Shown here: one piece after another, positions 17,372 to 26,676 of the stretch
How positions within the stretch are numbered: the first letter of the stretch is position 1
How the letters are laid out: every line of letters starts with the position of its first letter
From: Veillonella sp.
Lineage (GTDB): Bacteria; Bacillota; Negativicutes; Veillonellales; Veillonellaceae
Length of the DNA: 64,000 nt
Assembly: GCF_041333735.1 (NCBI RefSeq)
Contig: NZ_JBGKFB010000001.1
Coordinates: 124,001-188,000 of the forward strand
Reading direction: 5' to 3'
The notes under the pieces: generated by a model
What the model was told of the DNA's origin: nothing
The model's input: only the letters and a program-made list of their open reading frames with translations
Databases searched by the model: none
Position numbers and translations under genes: made by a program

Positions 17372-17791
17372 TTATGCGTTTGCTAATGTTTTACCCAATT
17401 CTTCACATTGTGCTTTGCCATCATCATCAGGTTCACCCAAGATAGCTACGCCATCAGCTACTAATTCGCCGCCAGCATCTTTAATGCGTGTACCCCAGTC
17501 TTCCAACCAAGTACCACCCCAGCCATAGGAGCCAAAGATTGCTACTTTTTTGCCACCCAATTTAGCTTCTAATTCAGTGTAGAATGGTTCAAATTCGCCT
17601 TCTTCTAATTGTTCTGCACCCATATCAGCACAGCCAAGAGCTAATTTTTCATAAGCTGCTGCGTCATCTACAGATACTTCAGAAACAGATTTTACTTCAA
17701 CTTCTTGACCTGCAGCTTTGATACCTTCTGCTACTGCTTGAGCCATTTGTTCTGTATTGCCTGTACCGGACCAATAAATTACACCAATCAT
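17372..17791 (-). CDS. Short-chain flavodoxin
   Basis: A 139-residue flavodoxin, a soluble FMN electron carrier. YWSGTGNTEQMAQAVAEG is the FMN-phosphate loop; FGSYGWGGTWLEDW supplies the aromatic residues that stack on the flavin. The protein is very acidic, as usual. It ends the two-gene run DUF3793-flavodoxin (10-bp spacing), so it is expressed from the promoter at 18432-18460. Flavodoxins usually replace ferredoxin under iron limitation, and an iron-box-like sequence lies in that promoter. It is a candidate electron carrier for the compact YgfK or other local oxidoreductases, but this is only inference. Confidence 0.93.
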   Translation of the reverse strand: MIGVIYWSGTGNTEQMAQAVAEGIKAAGQEVEVKSVSEVSVDDAAAYEKLALGCADMGAEQLEEGEFEPFYTELEAKLGGKKVAIFGSYGWGGTWLEDWGTRIKDAGGELVADGVAILGEPDDDGKAQCEELGKTLANA

Positions 17792-17801
17792 CTTGTACCT
17801 C

Positions 17802-18389
17802 CTAGGCCGTTCTTGCGACCAATGAACTAAATGTTTTTCCCAACATCAATTGAGTTTGACAAAATTCACGACATGCTTTGTAACATATGAAAGAGCGCTT
17901 AGCATCTACCACGTCATGGTAAACTTTCCATTCCCCACACATACGATATCCACTGCCACGACGGGAAATAAAGTATTTCACATCATTCAATGGATAGCCT
18001 AGAAATACGCCGATTTCATGTGGAAAAACAATGCTCGCCTCCATACGGTATCGTAGATGTTCTAGCATCTCCATAATGCTCATCCGATCATGATAACCGT
18101 AGGCTTTCAAAAATGTCATCACCGCAGGTTGCCGTACATAGTCTCGTAATTGCTTCTCACGGAATACCAATAAAAGTCTACGCGCTTTACAGCGACATAA
18201 TTCAAAGAAGAACAAACCTTTTTCATTAAACTCTTTGTTATATTCTGTCAATACAAATTGGATTTGTTCATTCATGTCCCGTGGAATAGAAACCAAGTTC
18301 GAAAGCTTAATCCCTCGAATTGCCGGTGCACAATGATATCCAATGATATGGTCAATTGAATTCATCATAATAGTACCTGCCTGTTGCAT
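17802..18389 (-). CDS. DUF3793-family protein
   Basis: A 195-residue protein of the uncharacterised DUF3793 family, found in anaerobic Firmicutes and often next to flavodoxin genes as here. Visible features are a run of conserved cysteines (FELCRCKARR, CYKACREFC) and FLGYPLNDVKYFI, without transmembrane segments. The Cys pattern could bind a metal or cluster, but no activity is known. ATG 18389 is chosen because AGGGGTGA precedes it; longer in-frame starts upstream run into the promoter. Role is inferred to be linked to iron-responsive redox metabolism by association with the flavodoxin gene. Confidence 0.8.
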   Translation of the reverse strand: MQQAGTIMMNSIDHIIGYHCAPAIRGIKLSNLVSIPRDMNEQIQFVLTEYNKEFNEKGLFFFELCRCKARRLLLVFREKQLRDYVRQPAVMTFLKAYGYHDRMSIMEMLEHLRYRMEASIVFPHEIGVFLGYPLNDVKYFISRRGSGYRMCGEWKVYHDVVDAKRSFICYKACREFCQTQLMLGKTFSSLVARTA

Positions 18390-18409
18390 ATCGTTAGAAT
18401 CACCCCTAA

Positions 18410-18424
18410 TGAGAATAATTCCTA
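18410..18424 (-). promoter_or_regulatory. Fur/PerR-like box upstream of DUF3793-flavodoxin
   Basis: TGAGAATAATTCCTA resembles the 7-1-7 iron box TGATAATNATTATCA in the left half (6 of 7) and partly in the right. It lies just after the -10 box at 18432-18437, a position where a repressor would block transcription. Right half is weak. Confidence 0.35.
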
Positions 18425-18431
18425 TATGCAC

Positions 18432-18460
18432 ATAGTACTCTTGATGAGAAAAATTGTCAA
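18432..18460 (-). promoter_or_regulatory. Promoter of DUF3793-flavodoxin
   Basis: Minus-strand -35 TTGACA (18455-18460), 17-bp spacer and -10 TACTAT (18432-18437): near-consensus elements directly before the gene pair. Confidence 0.75.
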
Positions 18461-18490
18461 GAATAATTGATATATATTTTCAATAATTAT

Positions 18491-19126
18491 TTATTTTTTA
18501 GCCATTAGCAAAGACTTAACTTTAGGGAATATCGCAGCATCATTAGCTTCATCTATAGCGATAAAGCGTGCATTTGGGCCAGTATACTTATCGTCAGACA
18601 AACTAATATGTAATGCTTCATTATAAGAATTATTATTAGCTACGCTTTTATATTTTAATGTTCCTTCATAGACATTACCTTGTTTAGATAATGGCGTCAC
18701 TACTGTGAAAGTACCAAGAATTGGGCTATCCCCCTTATTAATAGCAGATGCAAGTGCACCTAGTGCAGATGGATCTGAGTTAACATGCTTTGTTTCACTA
18801 ATTTGACCTGATAATTGTTTACCTAATACTACGTCACCATATACAGCATAATTCATTTCATTTTCGTTTTTAATATTTAATGTATATACATTAGCAGATG
18901 TAGCACCGGCTTCGATAAATACAGATTTTATATCCTTTTTAGCATCTCCTGCGAAAAGCGCTTTAGGATTATTTGGATACATAGTAACGCCTTCAGGTAA
19001 TTTAACACCTTGATATGTTACCGTTTGGCTTCTATTTAAAATGGACTTAATATTTGCTGCAGAACCCATCGCTGGAACAGATACTAAAACAGCCGCTGCA
19101 GTAGCAAGTAATACTAATTTTTTCAT
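18491..19126 (-). CDS. Exported protein of unknown function
   Basis: A 211-residue protein with a clear signal peptide: MKKLVLLATAAAVLVSVPAMGSAA, with a positively charged start, hydrophobic core and a cleavage site after AxA near residue 24. The mature part has mixed polar sequence, no cysteine pairs and no motif I recognise. It is probably periplasmic or outer-membrane associated. ATG 19126 follows GAGGAG by five bases; an upstream in-frame start lacks a site. It stands alone between the DUF3793 promoter and the glnS terminator. Confidence 0.75.
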   Translation of the reverse strand: MKKLVLLATAAAVLVSVPAMGSAANIKSILNRSQTVTYQGVKLPEGVTMYPNNPKALFAGDAKKDIKSVFIEAGATSANVYTLNIKNENEMNYAVYGDVVLGKQLSGQISETKHVNSDPSALGALASAINKGDSPILGTFTVVTPLSKQGNVYEGTLKYKSVANNNSYNEALHISLSDDKYTGPNARFIAIDEANDAAIFPKVKSLLMAKK

Positions 19127-19193
19127 ATATCTCCTCGAATAAAACGTTAATGTCACAAACTCTCAACATCATGTCTAGTAACAACACAGTAGT

Positions 19194-19223
19194 AAAGAAC
19201 CGCCCTTAACGGAGCGGTTCTTT
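19194..19223 (-). terminator. Intrinsic terminator after glnS
   Basis: AAAGAACCGC / GCGGTTCTTT stem with a ten-base loop, about 30 bases past the glnS stop codon. Confidence 0.75.
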
Positions 19224-19250
19224 ATCATTATCTTAACAATGTAGGATACA

Positions 19251-20939
19251 TTATTTCTTTTGTGCCTTAGCCCAGCTATCACGTAAACCAACGATACGGT
19301 TCATTACGATATGATCTGGTGTGCTATCTTTATCAGTTACAAAATAACCTTGGCGCAAGAATTGGAAATGGTCTCCTGGTACAGTTGTACTGAGACATGC
19401 TTCCCCTTTACTATGGAATACTTGTAAGGACTCATGATTAAAGTCACCTAAGAAGTCTTTACCATCAGAATCTTCTTTTAGTAAGTAGTCATATAAGCGA
19501 GATTCAATATCTACAGCAGTAGATGCTTCAACCCAATGTAATGTACCTTTTACCTTACGAGTACAACCGCTGCCGCTCTTAGTTTCTGGGTCATATGTAC
19601 AGTGAATTTCTGTAATATTGCCATTTTCGTCTTTAATAACATCAGTACATGTAATGAAGTATGCGCCTTTTAAGCGTACCTCTTTACCTGGTGCCAAGCG
19701 GAAGAACTTCTTAACTGGCTCTTCCATAAAGTCATTGCGTTCGATGTAAATTTCACGACCAAATACAACTTCACGGTTACCCAACTCTTCATTTTCTGGG
19801 TTATTTTCAACGGTGCAAAGTTCAGTTTGACCTTCTGGATAGTTTGTAATAACAACTTTCACAGGATCAATAACAACCATAGGACGTGTAGCTTTGAGTT
19901 TCAAATCTTCACGGATACAGAACTCAAGCAAAGCAATGTCAACAACACTGTCAGCCTTAGCTACGCCAATGCGGTCACAGAAATCACGAATAGCCTCTGG
20001 AGTATAACCACGACGACGTAAGCCAGAAATAGTAGGCATACGAGGATCATCCCAACCAGCTACAAGACCTGCCTCAACAAGAGCACGCAATTTACGTTTG
20101 GACATAACCATTTTAGTTACGTTTAAGCGAGCAAACTCAATTTGTTGTGGAATTTCAGTGTCATCCCAGTCTTCAAGTACCCAATCATACAACGGACGGT
20201 GAACTTCAAATTCTAAAGTACAAATGGAATGTGTAATACGCTCGATAGCATCTTCAATAGGATGAGCAAAATCATACATAGGATAGATTTTCCACTCATT
20301 ACCTGTATTATGATGTTCTGCATTTACAATACGATAGATAACAGGGTCACGCATAACGATATTAGGATGCGCCATGTCGATTTTCGCACGCAATACCTTT
20401 TCACCATCAGCGTATTTACCATCTTTCATTTCTTCGAAGAGTTTCAAGTTTTCTTCTACGCTACGGTCACGGTATGGACTATTGGTACCAGGTGTTGAGA
20501 AATCGCCACGTGTTTGTTTAATTTCATCTGCTGTTTGATCATCTACATAAGCCTTACCAAGAGTGATTAATTTCTTAGCATATTCGTACATTTGGCCGAA
20601 ATAATCAGATGCATAGCGAGGCTCTCCAGCCCAATCAAAACCGAGCCATTTTACATCTTCCATAATGGAGTTTACGTATTCAACGTCTTCTTTTGCTGGG
20701 TTTGTATCATCAAAACGAAGGTTTGTTAAGCCATTATATTGCTTGCCAATACCAAAGTTAAGGCAGATAGATTTAGCATGACCAATGTGCAAGTAACCAT
20801 TTGGTTCTGGCGGGAAACGAGTTAATACGCGTCCACCGTATTTACCAGTTTCATTATCTTTGTTGATGATAGCTTCGATAAAGTTAACGGATACAACTTC
20901 TTCAGGAGCTATAGTTTTTTCAATATCTTTATGTTCCAA
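19251..20939 (-). CDS. glnS: Glutaminyl-tRNA synthetase
   Basis: A class I aminoacyl-tRNA synthetase of 562 residues that charges tRNA-Gln. [16 protein letters not shown] contains the HIGH signature and VMSKRKL the KMSKS loop; the C-terminal part is the anticodon-binding beta-barrel. I place the start at the TTG at 20937-20939, eight bases after GGAGGT. The ATG five codons upstream contains this GGAGG within its own first codons and has no site before it. A direct GlnRS means this organism need not rely only on the Gat transamidation route for Gln-tRNA. Single-gene unit with its own terminator. Confidence 0.93.
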   Translation of the reverse strand: MEHKDIEKTIAPEEVVSVNFIEAIINKDNETGKYGGRVLTRFPPEPNGYLHIGHAKSICLNFGIGKQYNGLTNLRFDDTNPAKEDVEYVNSIMEDVKWLGFDWAGEPRYASDYFGQMYEYAKKLITLGKAYVDDQTADEIKQTRGDFSTPGTNSPYRDRSVEENLKLFEEMKDGKYADGEKVLRAKIDMAHPNIVMRDPVIYRIVNAEHHNTGNEWKIYPMYDFAHPIEDAIERITHSICTLEFEVHRPLYDWVLEDWDDTEIPQQIEFARLNVTKMVMSKRKLRALVEAGLVAGWDDPRMPTISGLRRRGYTPEAIRDFCDRIGVAKADSVVDIALLEFCIREDLKLKATRPMVVIDPVKVVITNYPEGQTELCTVENNPENEELGNREVVFGREIYIERNDFMEEPVKKFFRLAPGKEVRLKGAYFITCTDVIKDENGNITEIHCTYDPETKSGSGCTRKVKGTLHWVEASTAVDIESRLYDYLLKEDSDGKDFLGDFNHESLQVFHSKGEACLSTTVPGDHFQFLRQGYFVTDKDSTPDHIVMNRIVGLRDSWAKAQKK

Positions 20940-21021
20940 CGTTCTAACCTCCATAGGATAAATATTCTTTTATTTTACCATATTTTGCATAATACCGCAT
21001 ATCTTTTGAGGTCTTGTGATA

Positions 21022-22071
21022 TTAGTCGAAATCAGCTAAATCAACGCCTGCTTTTTTAAGCTCTTCTAAAGCAGATTCTACATCCATTTCTGATTTTTTA
21101 TAGTTAACCTCTTCATTAACACAAGTTTTTAATGGCTTCTTATGAACACCAGCAATAATATTATCGGCAGTCAAAATAGACATATCATAACGCGTGCGGT
21201 CAGTATAGGAACCAATATGTGGTACGATAAGACAGTTTTCAACACTTAATAGTGGGTGATCGGCTGGTAATGGTTCTGGATCAGTTACATCGAGTGCCGC
21301 ATAATCAATTTCACCTGTTTGTAAGGCATTAATGAGAGCATCTGTATCAACGATAGGTCCACGGCCTACATTTACAAATAAAGCTGTATTTTTCATCTTC
21401 TTGAAGAATGCCTCATCGCACATGTGATAGGTTTCATCTGTTAATGGAGCCATTACACAAACCACATCACTAGTAGCCAACAAATCATCTAGCTCCATAT
21501 ACGTAGTCTTATGGATTTTATCATCTATACGCTGGTTACGATTATGATATACAACAGTCATGCCAAAGGCACGAGCACGACGAGAAATAGATACACCAAT
21601 AGCGCCCATACCAATAATGCCAAGGGTACGACGACTTAAATCAAAGCCCTTAATATTAGATGGTCTTTGAGCCCAGCGTCCTTCCTTTACGAAATTAGCA
21701 TTTTCTAAAATACGGCGACTAGCAGTGGCGATTAATGTAAAAGCAAGTTCTGCTACAGTTTCGTTGAGAACACCCGGCGTATTGCCATAAGGAATGCCCG
21801 CTGCTGTTAACTCATCAATATTTACATTGTCATAACCTACGGCAGCCTGAGCAATAACCTTTAAATTCGGTGCATTTTTAACGAGATCTCCATCTACATC
21901 TAAAGGTCTTACACACCATAGCCCATCTGCATCAACGAGCCATTCCTTCAATGTCTCACGAGGCATTACTGTCTTTTCTGTCCATTGACGCACATCTACA
22001 TGCTCTTTTAAATAAGCAATTGCATCTTTGCGAACTAAACCATTTACAACAACAAGAGGTTTTTTATCCAT
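21022..22071 (-). CDS. D-2-hydroxyacid dehydrogenase, NAD(P)-dependent
   Basis: A 349-residue member of the D-isomer 2-hydroxyacid dehydrogenase family (glyoxylate/hydroxypyruvate reductase or phosphoglycerate-dehydrogenase type). GIIGMGAIGVSISRRA is the Rossmann glycine motif. Catalytic Arg is in NVGRGPIVD, Glu in DVTDPEPLP and His in VPHIGSYT. No ACT domain is present, so it is not a full-length SerA. A 40-residue tail after the catalytic core is specific to this protein. ATG 22071 follows GGAGGG by eight bases. Substrate is not readable; glyoxylate, hydroxypyruvate or a branched 2-oxo acid are options. Confidence 0.85.
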   Translation of the reverse strand: MDKKPLVVVNGLVRKDAIAYLKEHVDVRQWTEKTVMPRETLKEWLVDADGLWCVRPLDVDGDLVKNAPNLKVIAQAAVGYDNVNIDELTAAGIPYGNTPGVLNETVAELAFTLIATASRRILENANFVKEGRWAQRPSNIKGFDLSRRTLGIIGMGAIGVSISRRARAFGMTVVYHNRNQRIDDKIHKTTYMELDDLLATSDVVCVMAPLTDETYHMCDEAFFKKMKNTALFVNVGRGPIVDTDALINALQTGEIDYAALDVTDPEPLPADHPLLSVENCLIVPHIGSYTDRTRYDMSILTADNIIAGVHKKPLKTCVNEEVNYKKSEMDVESALEELKKAGVDLADFD

Positions 22072-22187
22072 GTTATACTCCCTCCAAAATATGTTCATTT
22101 TGTGTATCTAATAGTTTTAATATTTTATATTGAAAATATTTTCTTGATTATAAGTATATTTTATACTAGAAAGCTATGCTATACAAC

Positions 22188-22221
22188 AAAAAGGAGTAAG
22201 GCCTAGGCCTTACTCCTTTTA
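22188..22221 (-). terminator. Intrinsic terminator after mscL
   Basis: A perfect inverted repeat, AAAAGGAGTAAGGCC / GGCCTTACTCCTTTT with a two-base centre, beginning 13 bases past the mscL stop. Confidence 0.88.
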
Positions 22222-22234
22222 TTTAGCTTTTAGA

Positions 22235-22702
22235 TTATTTCAAATCTGCTGTACAGTTAGGACATTTAACTGCGTCGATGTGAATTTCTGTTTTACAGAA
22301 TGGACATTCTTTTGTTGTAGGTGCTTCAGCAGCTTCTTCTTCTTTCGCGTTTTTCATCATTTTAGCCAAAGCGCGAACCATCAAGAATACAACAAATGCC
22401 AAGATCAAGAATTGAATCAAGTCAGTAATGAATGTACCGTATGGCAATACAGAACCAGCAGCACGAGCTGTAGCAATATCAGCACCAGACATGAATGCAT
22501 CTTTAGAACCTACGCTTAATGGTAAGTACAAGTTGCTGAAATCAATACCGCCTGTGAACAAGCTGATAATAGGCATGAACAAGTTGCTTACAACAGAGTT
22601 AACCAACGCTGTGAAAGCAGCACCAATAATCATACCAATAGCTAAGTCCATCATGTTACCTTTAAAGGCAAAAGCTTTAAAATCGTTTAAAAATTCTTTC
22701 AT
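22235..22702 (-). CDS. mscL: Large-conductance mechanosensitive channel MscL with C-terminal zinc ribbon
   Basis: A 155-residue channel that opens under membrane tension to release osmolytes after hypo-osmotic shock. Two transmembrane helices: about 15-45 (FKGNMMDLAIGMIIGAAFT, the pore-lining helix) and about 85-110 (TDLIQFLILAFVVFLMVRA). The usual cytoplasmic helical bundle is followed by a four-cysteine zinc ribbon, CPFCKTEIHIDAVKCPNC, at residues about 132-149. Classical E. coli MscL lacks that ribbon. ATG 22702 has a site in AGGAGTAGAG. A near-consensus promoter (22755-22783) serves it alone. Confidence 0.93.
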   Translation of the reverse strand: MKEFLNDFKAFAFKGNMMDLAIGMIIGAAFTALVNSVVSNLFMPIISLFTGGIDFSNLYLPLSVGSKDAFMSGADIATARAAGSVLPYGTFITDLIQFLILAFVVFLMVRALAKMMKNAKEEEAAEAPTTKECPFCKTEIHIDAVKCPNCTADLK

Positions 22703-22754
22703 TTCTCTCTACTCCTAGATACACTTAATTGAGAATGCGTTAATAACTGTACTA

Positions 22755-22783
22755 ATCATAAAGGAAAGATGAAGGGATGTCAA
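22755..22783 (-). promoter_or_regulatory. Promoter of mscL
   Basis: Minus-strand -35 TTGACA (22778-22783), 17-bp spacer, -10 TATGAT (22755-22760). Confidence 0.78.
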
Positions 22784-22885
22784 CATTTTTCGATGTAGTT
22801 TTTCGAATTTATTTAATATAGTTTTTCATAGTTCTATCTAAAATTGTAATAAATCAGTGTTTATGCGTACTTTTCGCACCATATA

Positions 22886-22917
22886 AAAAGTGCCAATCAC
22901 GAATGTGATTAGCACCT
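22886..22917 (-). terminator. Intrinsic terminator after the DMT transporter
   Basis: AGGTGCTAATCAC / GTGATTGGCACTTTTT on the minus strand, a stem of about 11 pairs with a T-run, about 40 bases past the stop. Confidence 0.75.
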
Positions 22918-22954
22918 CTGTCATACAACATCTATTATTGTATATCTTCGACAA

Positions 22955-23842
22955 TTATTTAATTTTATCCTCTATGACCTTCCCTTCACGCAAAGGACCA
23001 TTTTGTTCTTTAAGACGGGCCAACATAACAGAGGAAACGAACATGGCAACACCAGCGCCTATGGTTTCAATAGATATGCTTTCACCAAAGAATAGGAAGC
23101 CATAGAAGGAACTAATGAACACCCCAACATATTGTAAAAACTGAGCTACTACAGCATTTGTGGTAACAAAAGCACCGGTCAAGAAGAACTGTGCCACCAC
23201 ACTAATACCACCAATAGCTAAGATGATTAGCCAATCTGTTCCCTGCGGCATAACGAGCTTATCAGTTGTAACGAGGCCTGCAATCATACCTGTAATCATG
23301 AAATAAGCCATAATTTCGAAATTGCTATGTTTACCTCTCTTAGATATAAGGCGAATGGTCGTATACGCAGCTGCAGATAGAGCAGCCCCTAAAATAGCTA
23401 CTAAGGCAAACCAAGTAAAGCCAGTAAAACTAAATGGATTTACCATAACCATAACAGCTATAAAGATCAAGAGTAGCCATTTTCCTGCCCCTTTAGGTAC
23501 CCGTTCTTTAAGAAATAAGGCGCTAAAAATCAGCACGAATATACCTGATGTTTGAAATAAAATCGTCGCATCAGATAACTTTAAATGCACTAAGGCAATA
23601 AAGTTACATACCATGCCAAAGCCGCCATATAAGCCACGCATAACAAGATGTCCTCTATCCTCCTTAGAGAATCGGATACCTTGGGTATACATGACGATAA
23701 GAACCGCTACGGTACCGAACAAGCCACGGAAAAAAGCAATTTCTCCAGATGGAATGTTGGAACCTAGCATTTTAACGAATAAATTCATCGTACTCAATAA
23801 GAGAGCCGACAACAATGCATATATAAGGCCTTTTTTAGCCAT
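22955..23842 (-). CDS. EamA/DMT-superfamily transporter
   Basis: A 295-residue inner-membrane protein with ten hydrophobic helices arranged as two EamA repeats (about 1-140 and 150-280). It begins MAKKGLIYALLSALLLSTMN and includes GEIAFFRGLFGTVAVL, typical of drug/metabolite exporters of the RhaT/YdcZ-like group. Such carriers export amino acids, nucleobases or small metabolites; the substrate is not readable. ATG 23842 follows GGGAGGT. Monocistronic, ends at the terminator at 22886-22917. Confidence 0.85.
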   Translation of the reverse strand: MAKKGLIYALLSALLLSTMNLFVKMLGSNIPSGEIAFFRGLFGTVAVLIVMYTQGIRFSKEDRGHLVMRGLYGGFGMVCNFIALVHLKLSDATILFQTSGIFVLIFSALFLKERVPKGAGKWLLLIFIAVMVMVNPFSFTGFTWFALVAILGAALSAAAYTTIRLISKRGKHSNFEIMAYFMITGMIAGLVTTDKLVMPQGTDWLIILAIGGISVVAQFFLTGAFVTTNAVVAQFLQYVGVFISSFYGFLFFGESISIETIGAGVAMFVSSVMLARLKEQNGPLREGKVIEDKIK

Positions 23843-23960
23843 GCTACCTCCCTATACGCTTTTTACCATAATAGTATAACTAAATAACTACTGTTTCTAT
23901 ATCATCTAATCACTCTAGCCTATATATAAACGATACAGATCTTACAAAGCCAAAATATAT

Positions 23961-23985
23961 GCCGCCCTTCTGATGAAAGGCGGCA
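23961..23985 (-). terminator. Hairpin terminator after thrC
   Basis: GCCGCCTTTC / GAAGGGCGGC on the minus strand, a GC-rich stem just past the thrC stop, followed by a weak AT-rich tail. Confidence 0.6.
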
Positions 23986-23990
23986 TTCTA

Positions 23991-25490
23991 TTATTTAGAG
24001 AATGTATCGACAAAATCTAAAATTTCTTGTTTCATATTCTCTTTATCGATTGCTTTTGTAAAACGCAATGGTTTAGATTGCAATGCTTCCAATTGTTTAG
24101 GGAACGCTACACCTGTTACAGCAGAAATATTATCTAAGCTTTCATAAGGTGTTTCTCCAACCTTGATATCCAACGCCTCACAGATAGCTGTAGGGAATTT
24201 AAATGGATGCGCTGTAGAAGCGATAATTGTATGACGCGCACCATCTTCAGGATGTTTTTCCAATTCCTTCATATATGCACCCATAGCTACCGCCGTATGA
24301 GGATCCATTACATATCCATAGGAATTGTATACTTGTTCAATGATAGCTTTTGTTTCTTCATCATCTACGTAAGCACCTGCAAAATTAGCTTTAACACGAC
24401 TGAATTCTTCCTCGTTTACAGTCAATTTGCCTGTCGCTTTAAGATCTTTCATCCAACCGGCTGTACGTTCACTATCTTCACCAGAGATATAGTACAAGAA
24501 ACGTTCAAAGTTAGAAGATTCAAGAATATCCATAGATGGAGAAATCGTTGTATAGAACGGACGGTTCATATCATATGTACCAGTTTCAAAGAAATCAGTA
24601 AGTACATTGTTTTGGTTCGATGCACAAATCAATTTACCAATAGGAATCCCCATTTTCTTAGCATAGTAAGCTGCCAAAATGTTACCGAAGTTACCTGTTG
24701 GTACTACTACGTTGAAAGCTTCGTCTTCATGGATAGCACCTTGTGCCACGAGCTCAGCATAAGCGTTTACATAGTACACCACTTGCGGTGCTAAGCGGCC
24801 GATATTGATGGAGTTCGCACTGGAGAACATCACACCTTTTGCAGCTACTTCTTCTGCAGTAGCCTTATCTACGAAGAGGCGTTTCAAGAATTGTTGAGCA
24901 TCGTCAAAGTTGCCATGAATAGCAGTTACATTTACGTTCTCACCCTCTTGTTTTTGCATTTGTTCAGCTTGCATAGGGCTTACACCATCTGTTGGGTAGA
25001 ATACTTGGATATGAGTACCAGGTACATCTTTAAAGCCTTCAAGAGCAGCTTTACCAGTATCACCAGATGTTGCTGTTAAGATAAGAACCTCTTTTTGTTC
25101 ACCTTCTGCTTCCTTCGCAGCTACTAAAAGATATGGAAATAAGGACAATGCCATATCTTTGAAAGCTTGTGTACGGCCGTGGAACAATTCCAATACCGAT
25201 ACCTTTTCCAACAAGGAATGCAATGGTGCAATATCGCGAGTACTAAAGTTAGCATCACTGTACGCAGAATTGATCATTTCTTTCAAATGAGCTTCAGAGA
25301 AGCATGGGAATAGCTTTGCTAGTACAACAGCTGCTACCTCTTGATAGTTTTTATCTTTTACATCATTGTAAGTTAAGCAGTTTGTAGGGAATAAAGATGG
25401 TACATATAGACCACCATCCTCTGCTAATCCGTGCAACAATGCATATGTTTCATTTACCGCAACGGTACCGCGGGTGCTAGTGTAATTCAT
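23991..25490 (-). CDS. thrC: Threonine synthase
   Basis: A 499-residue fold-type II PLP enzyme that converts O-phosphohomoserine to threonine. It begins MNYTSTRGTVAVNETYALLHGLAEDGGLYVP, the usual N-terminus of the long (E. coli/yeast) class, and has the PLP lysine in GRTQAFKDMALSLFP and the phosphate loop TATSGDTGKAAL. ATG 25490 follows GAGGT by six bases. No other threonine-pathway gene is adjacent, and I see no T-box or attenuator in the 180 bp upstream. Confidence 0.93.
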   Translation of the reverse strand: MNYTSTRGTVAVNETYALLHGLAEDGGLYVPSLFPTNCLTYNDVKDKNYQEVAAVVLAKLFPCFSEAHLKEMINSAYSDANFSTRDIAPLHSLLEKVSVLELFHGRTQAFKDMALSLFPYLLVAAKEAEGEQKEVLILTATSGDTGKAALEGFKDVPGTHIQVFYPTDGVSPMQAEQMQKQEGENVNVTAIHGNFDDAQQFLKRLFVDKATAEEVAAKGVMFSSANSINIGRLAPQVVYYVNAYAELVAQGAIHEDEAFNVVVPTGNFGNILAAYYAKKMGIPIGKLICASNQNNVLTDFFETGTYDMNRPFYTTISPSMDILESSNFERFLYYISGEDSERTAGWMKDLKATGKLTVNEEEFSRVKANFAGAYVDDEETKAIIEQVYNSYGYVMDPHTAVAMGAYMKELEKHPEDGARHTIIASTAHPFKFPTAICEALDIKVGETPYESLDNISAVTGVAFPKQLEALQSKPLRFTKAIDKENMKQEILDFVDTFSK

Positions 25491-25549
25491 GAAATACCTC
25501 ATTTTTAACTACAATGGATTTTACGGGTTTAATAGATTTATTATAGCAT

Positions 25550-25575
25550 AAAAGCGCCCCTAAAAGGAGCGCTTC
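25550..25575 (-). terminator. Intrinsic terminator after the DyP peroxidase
   Basis: AAGCGCTCC / GGGGCGCTT with loop TTTTA and trailing TTTT on the minus strand. The sequence just past it may also hold the thrC -10 box (TATAAT near 25540). Confidence 0.75.
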
Positions 25576-25671
25576 TATAGAATTTATATGATATTTTTAT
25601 TATTATTGTATGCCTCTAACGTCATAGAGCATAATAAATCATATAAAGCATGCATAAACTAGCTATGCTAA

Positions 25672-26613
25672 TTATAATTCGCCTTCTGCAATAGCATCCA
25701 ATGTGTCAAGGGATGGGATGAAGAATAGCATGCCTGTAATAGGTTTAGAGTAATCGAGCAATTTATCGTTTTGAGTAAACATATTAGTAAGCATAGTTTT
25801 AGTTACATCCCAATAACGAGCATAACCAATGAAGTATGTACCACGTACACCTTGACCTGGTTGAGCAAATGGTACATTCATGCGTACAATTTTATGTTCT
25901 TCATCATCGCGATTATCTTGAGCTACTACATTGTGAGCTGCTGGATCTTTTTCATCATCTTCTAATTCAATATCGCTGAATTTACGACGACCAATGAATT
26001 TTTCTTGCATTTCTGTAGGAAGTGCACGCCATGCATCAAGATCATGTTCATATTTTTGAGCAAATGCATAAGAACCATTTACGAATTCAGGATCTTCATC
26101 ACCGATAACGCCCCACTCAACGGCCTCTTGACCAACAGGATTTTCAGTACCATCTACGAAATCGATAATTGCACGACCTTGTTCATAGTGGAAGCCATGA
26201 GTTTCATCTACTACGGATGTAATAGGACGTAAAAACTCCATAATTTGGTCTACTACAGTATAAGTAACGGATTCATCGTTAGAACGTACATGTAGGAATA
26301 AGTCTGCAGCTACAGCTGGTACGTCTTGTTTATCCCCTTTAATACCTTGGAAATCTTCTAACTCTTTTGGTACCGGTGCATTAGGGAATAAATAATCCCA
26401 TGCTTTGCGGCTGAAGCCAAAAGCGATTCCCAAACCTTCGCCATTCGCACGAATGCTAACGGAACGTTTAATAGCTTGAATGCGATCTGCCATATCTTGA
26501 ATTACTTCAAGTTCTGCATCATGGTCTTTACGGTTTAGTAATAATGTTGTGAAATTGACACTTTGGCCAGCATCTTTATATACATCTTGTGTTCTAGAAA
26601 CATCTACTGCCAT
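25672..26613 (-). CDS. DyP-type haem peroxidase
   Basis: A 313-residue dye-decolorising peroxidase of the YfeX-like class, cytosolic since no signal peptide is present. The GxxDG signature is in IIDFVDGTENP, giving the distal Asp; the C-terminal half (VRGTYFIGYARYWDVTKTMLTNMF) holds the haem-facing Arg region. It uses H2O2 and may protect an anaerobe against peroxide or handle porphyrins. No encapsulin gene is adjacent and there is no encapsulin-targeting tail that I recognise. ATG 26613 follows AGGAGGT by six bases. A promoter and a pair of 12-bp direct repeats lie upstream. Confidence 0.88.
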   Translation of the reverse strand: MAVDVSRTQDVYKDAGQSVNFTTLLLNRKDHDAELEVIQDMADRIQAIKRSVSIRANGEGLGIAFGFSRKAWDYLFPNAPVPKELEDFQGIKGDKQDVPAVAADLFLHVRSNDESVTYTVVDQIMEFLRPITSVVDETHGFHYEQGRAIIDFVDGTENPVGQEAVEWGVIGDEDPEFVNGSYAFAQKYEHDLDAWRALPTEMQEKFIGRRKFSDIELEDDEKDPAAHNVVAQDNRDDEEHKIVRMNVPFAQPGQGVRGTYFIGYARYWDVTKTMLTNMFTQNDKLLDYSKPITGMLFFIPSLDTLDAIAEGEL

Positions 26614-26637
26614 CGGGTACCTCCTAATGAGAAAAAC

Positions 26638-26676
26638 TACTATATTGTCATCATAAGCTATTAATACTATATTGTC
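26638..26676. promoter_or_regulatory. Direct repeats in the DyP promoter (candidate operator)
   Basis: TACTATATTGTC occurs twice, at 26638-26649 and 26665-26676, 27 bp apart. The second copy overlaps the -35 box and the first lies close to the start point, a spacing fit for cooperative binding of an oxidative-stress or haem regulator. Confidence 0.45.

Noticed and set aside
24207..24794. Plus-strand frame of 195 codons inside thrC
   Set aside because: Antisense to conserved thrC, Cys- and Phe-rich composition typical of a shadow frame, no ribosome-binding site.
25491..25671. T-box or attenuator before thrC
   Set aside because: The hairpin there has the polarity and position of the DyP terminator; no T-box sequence AGGGTGGNACCGCG.
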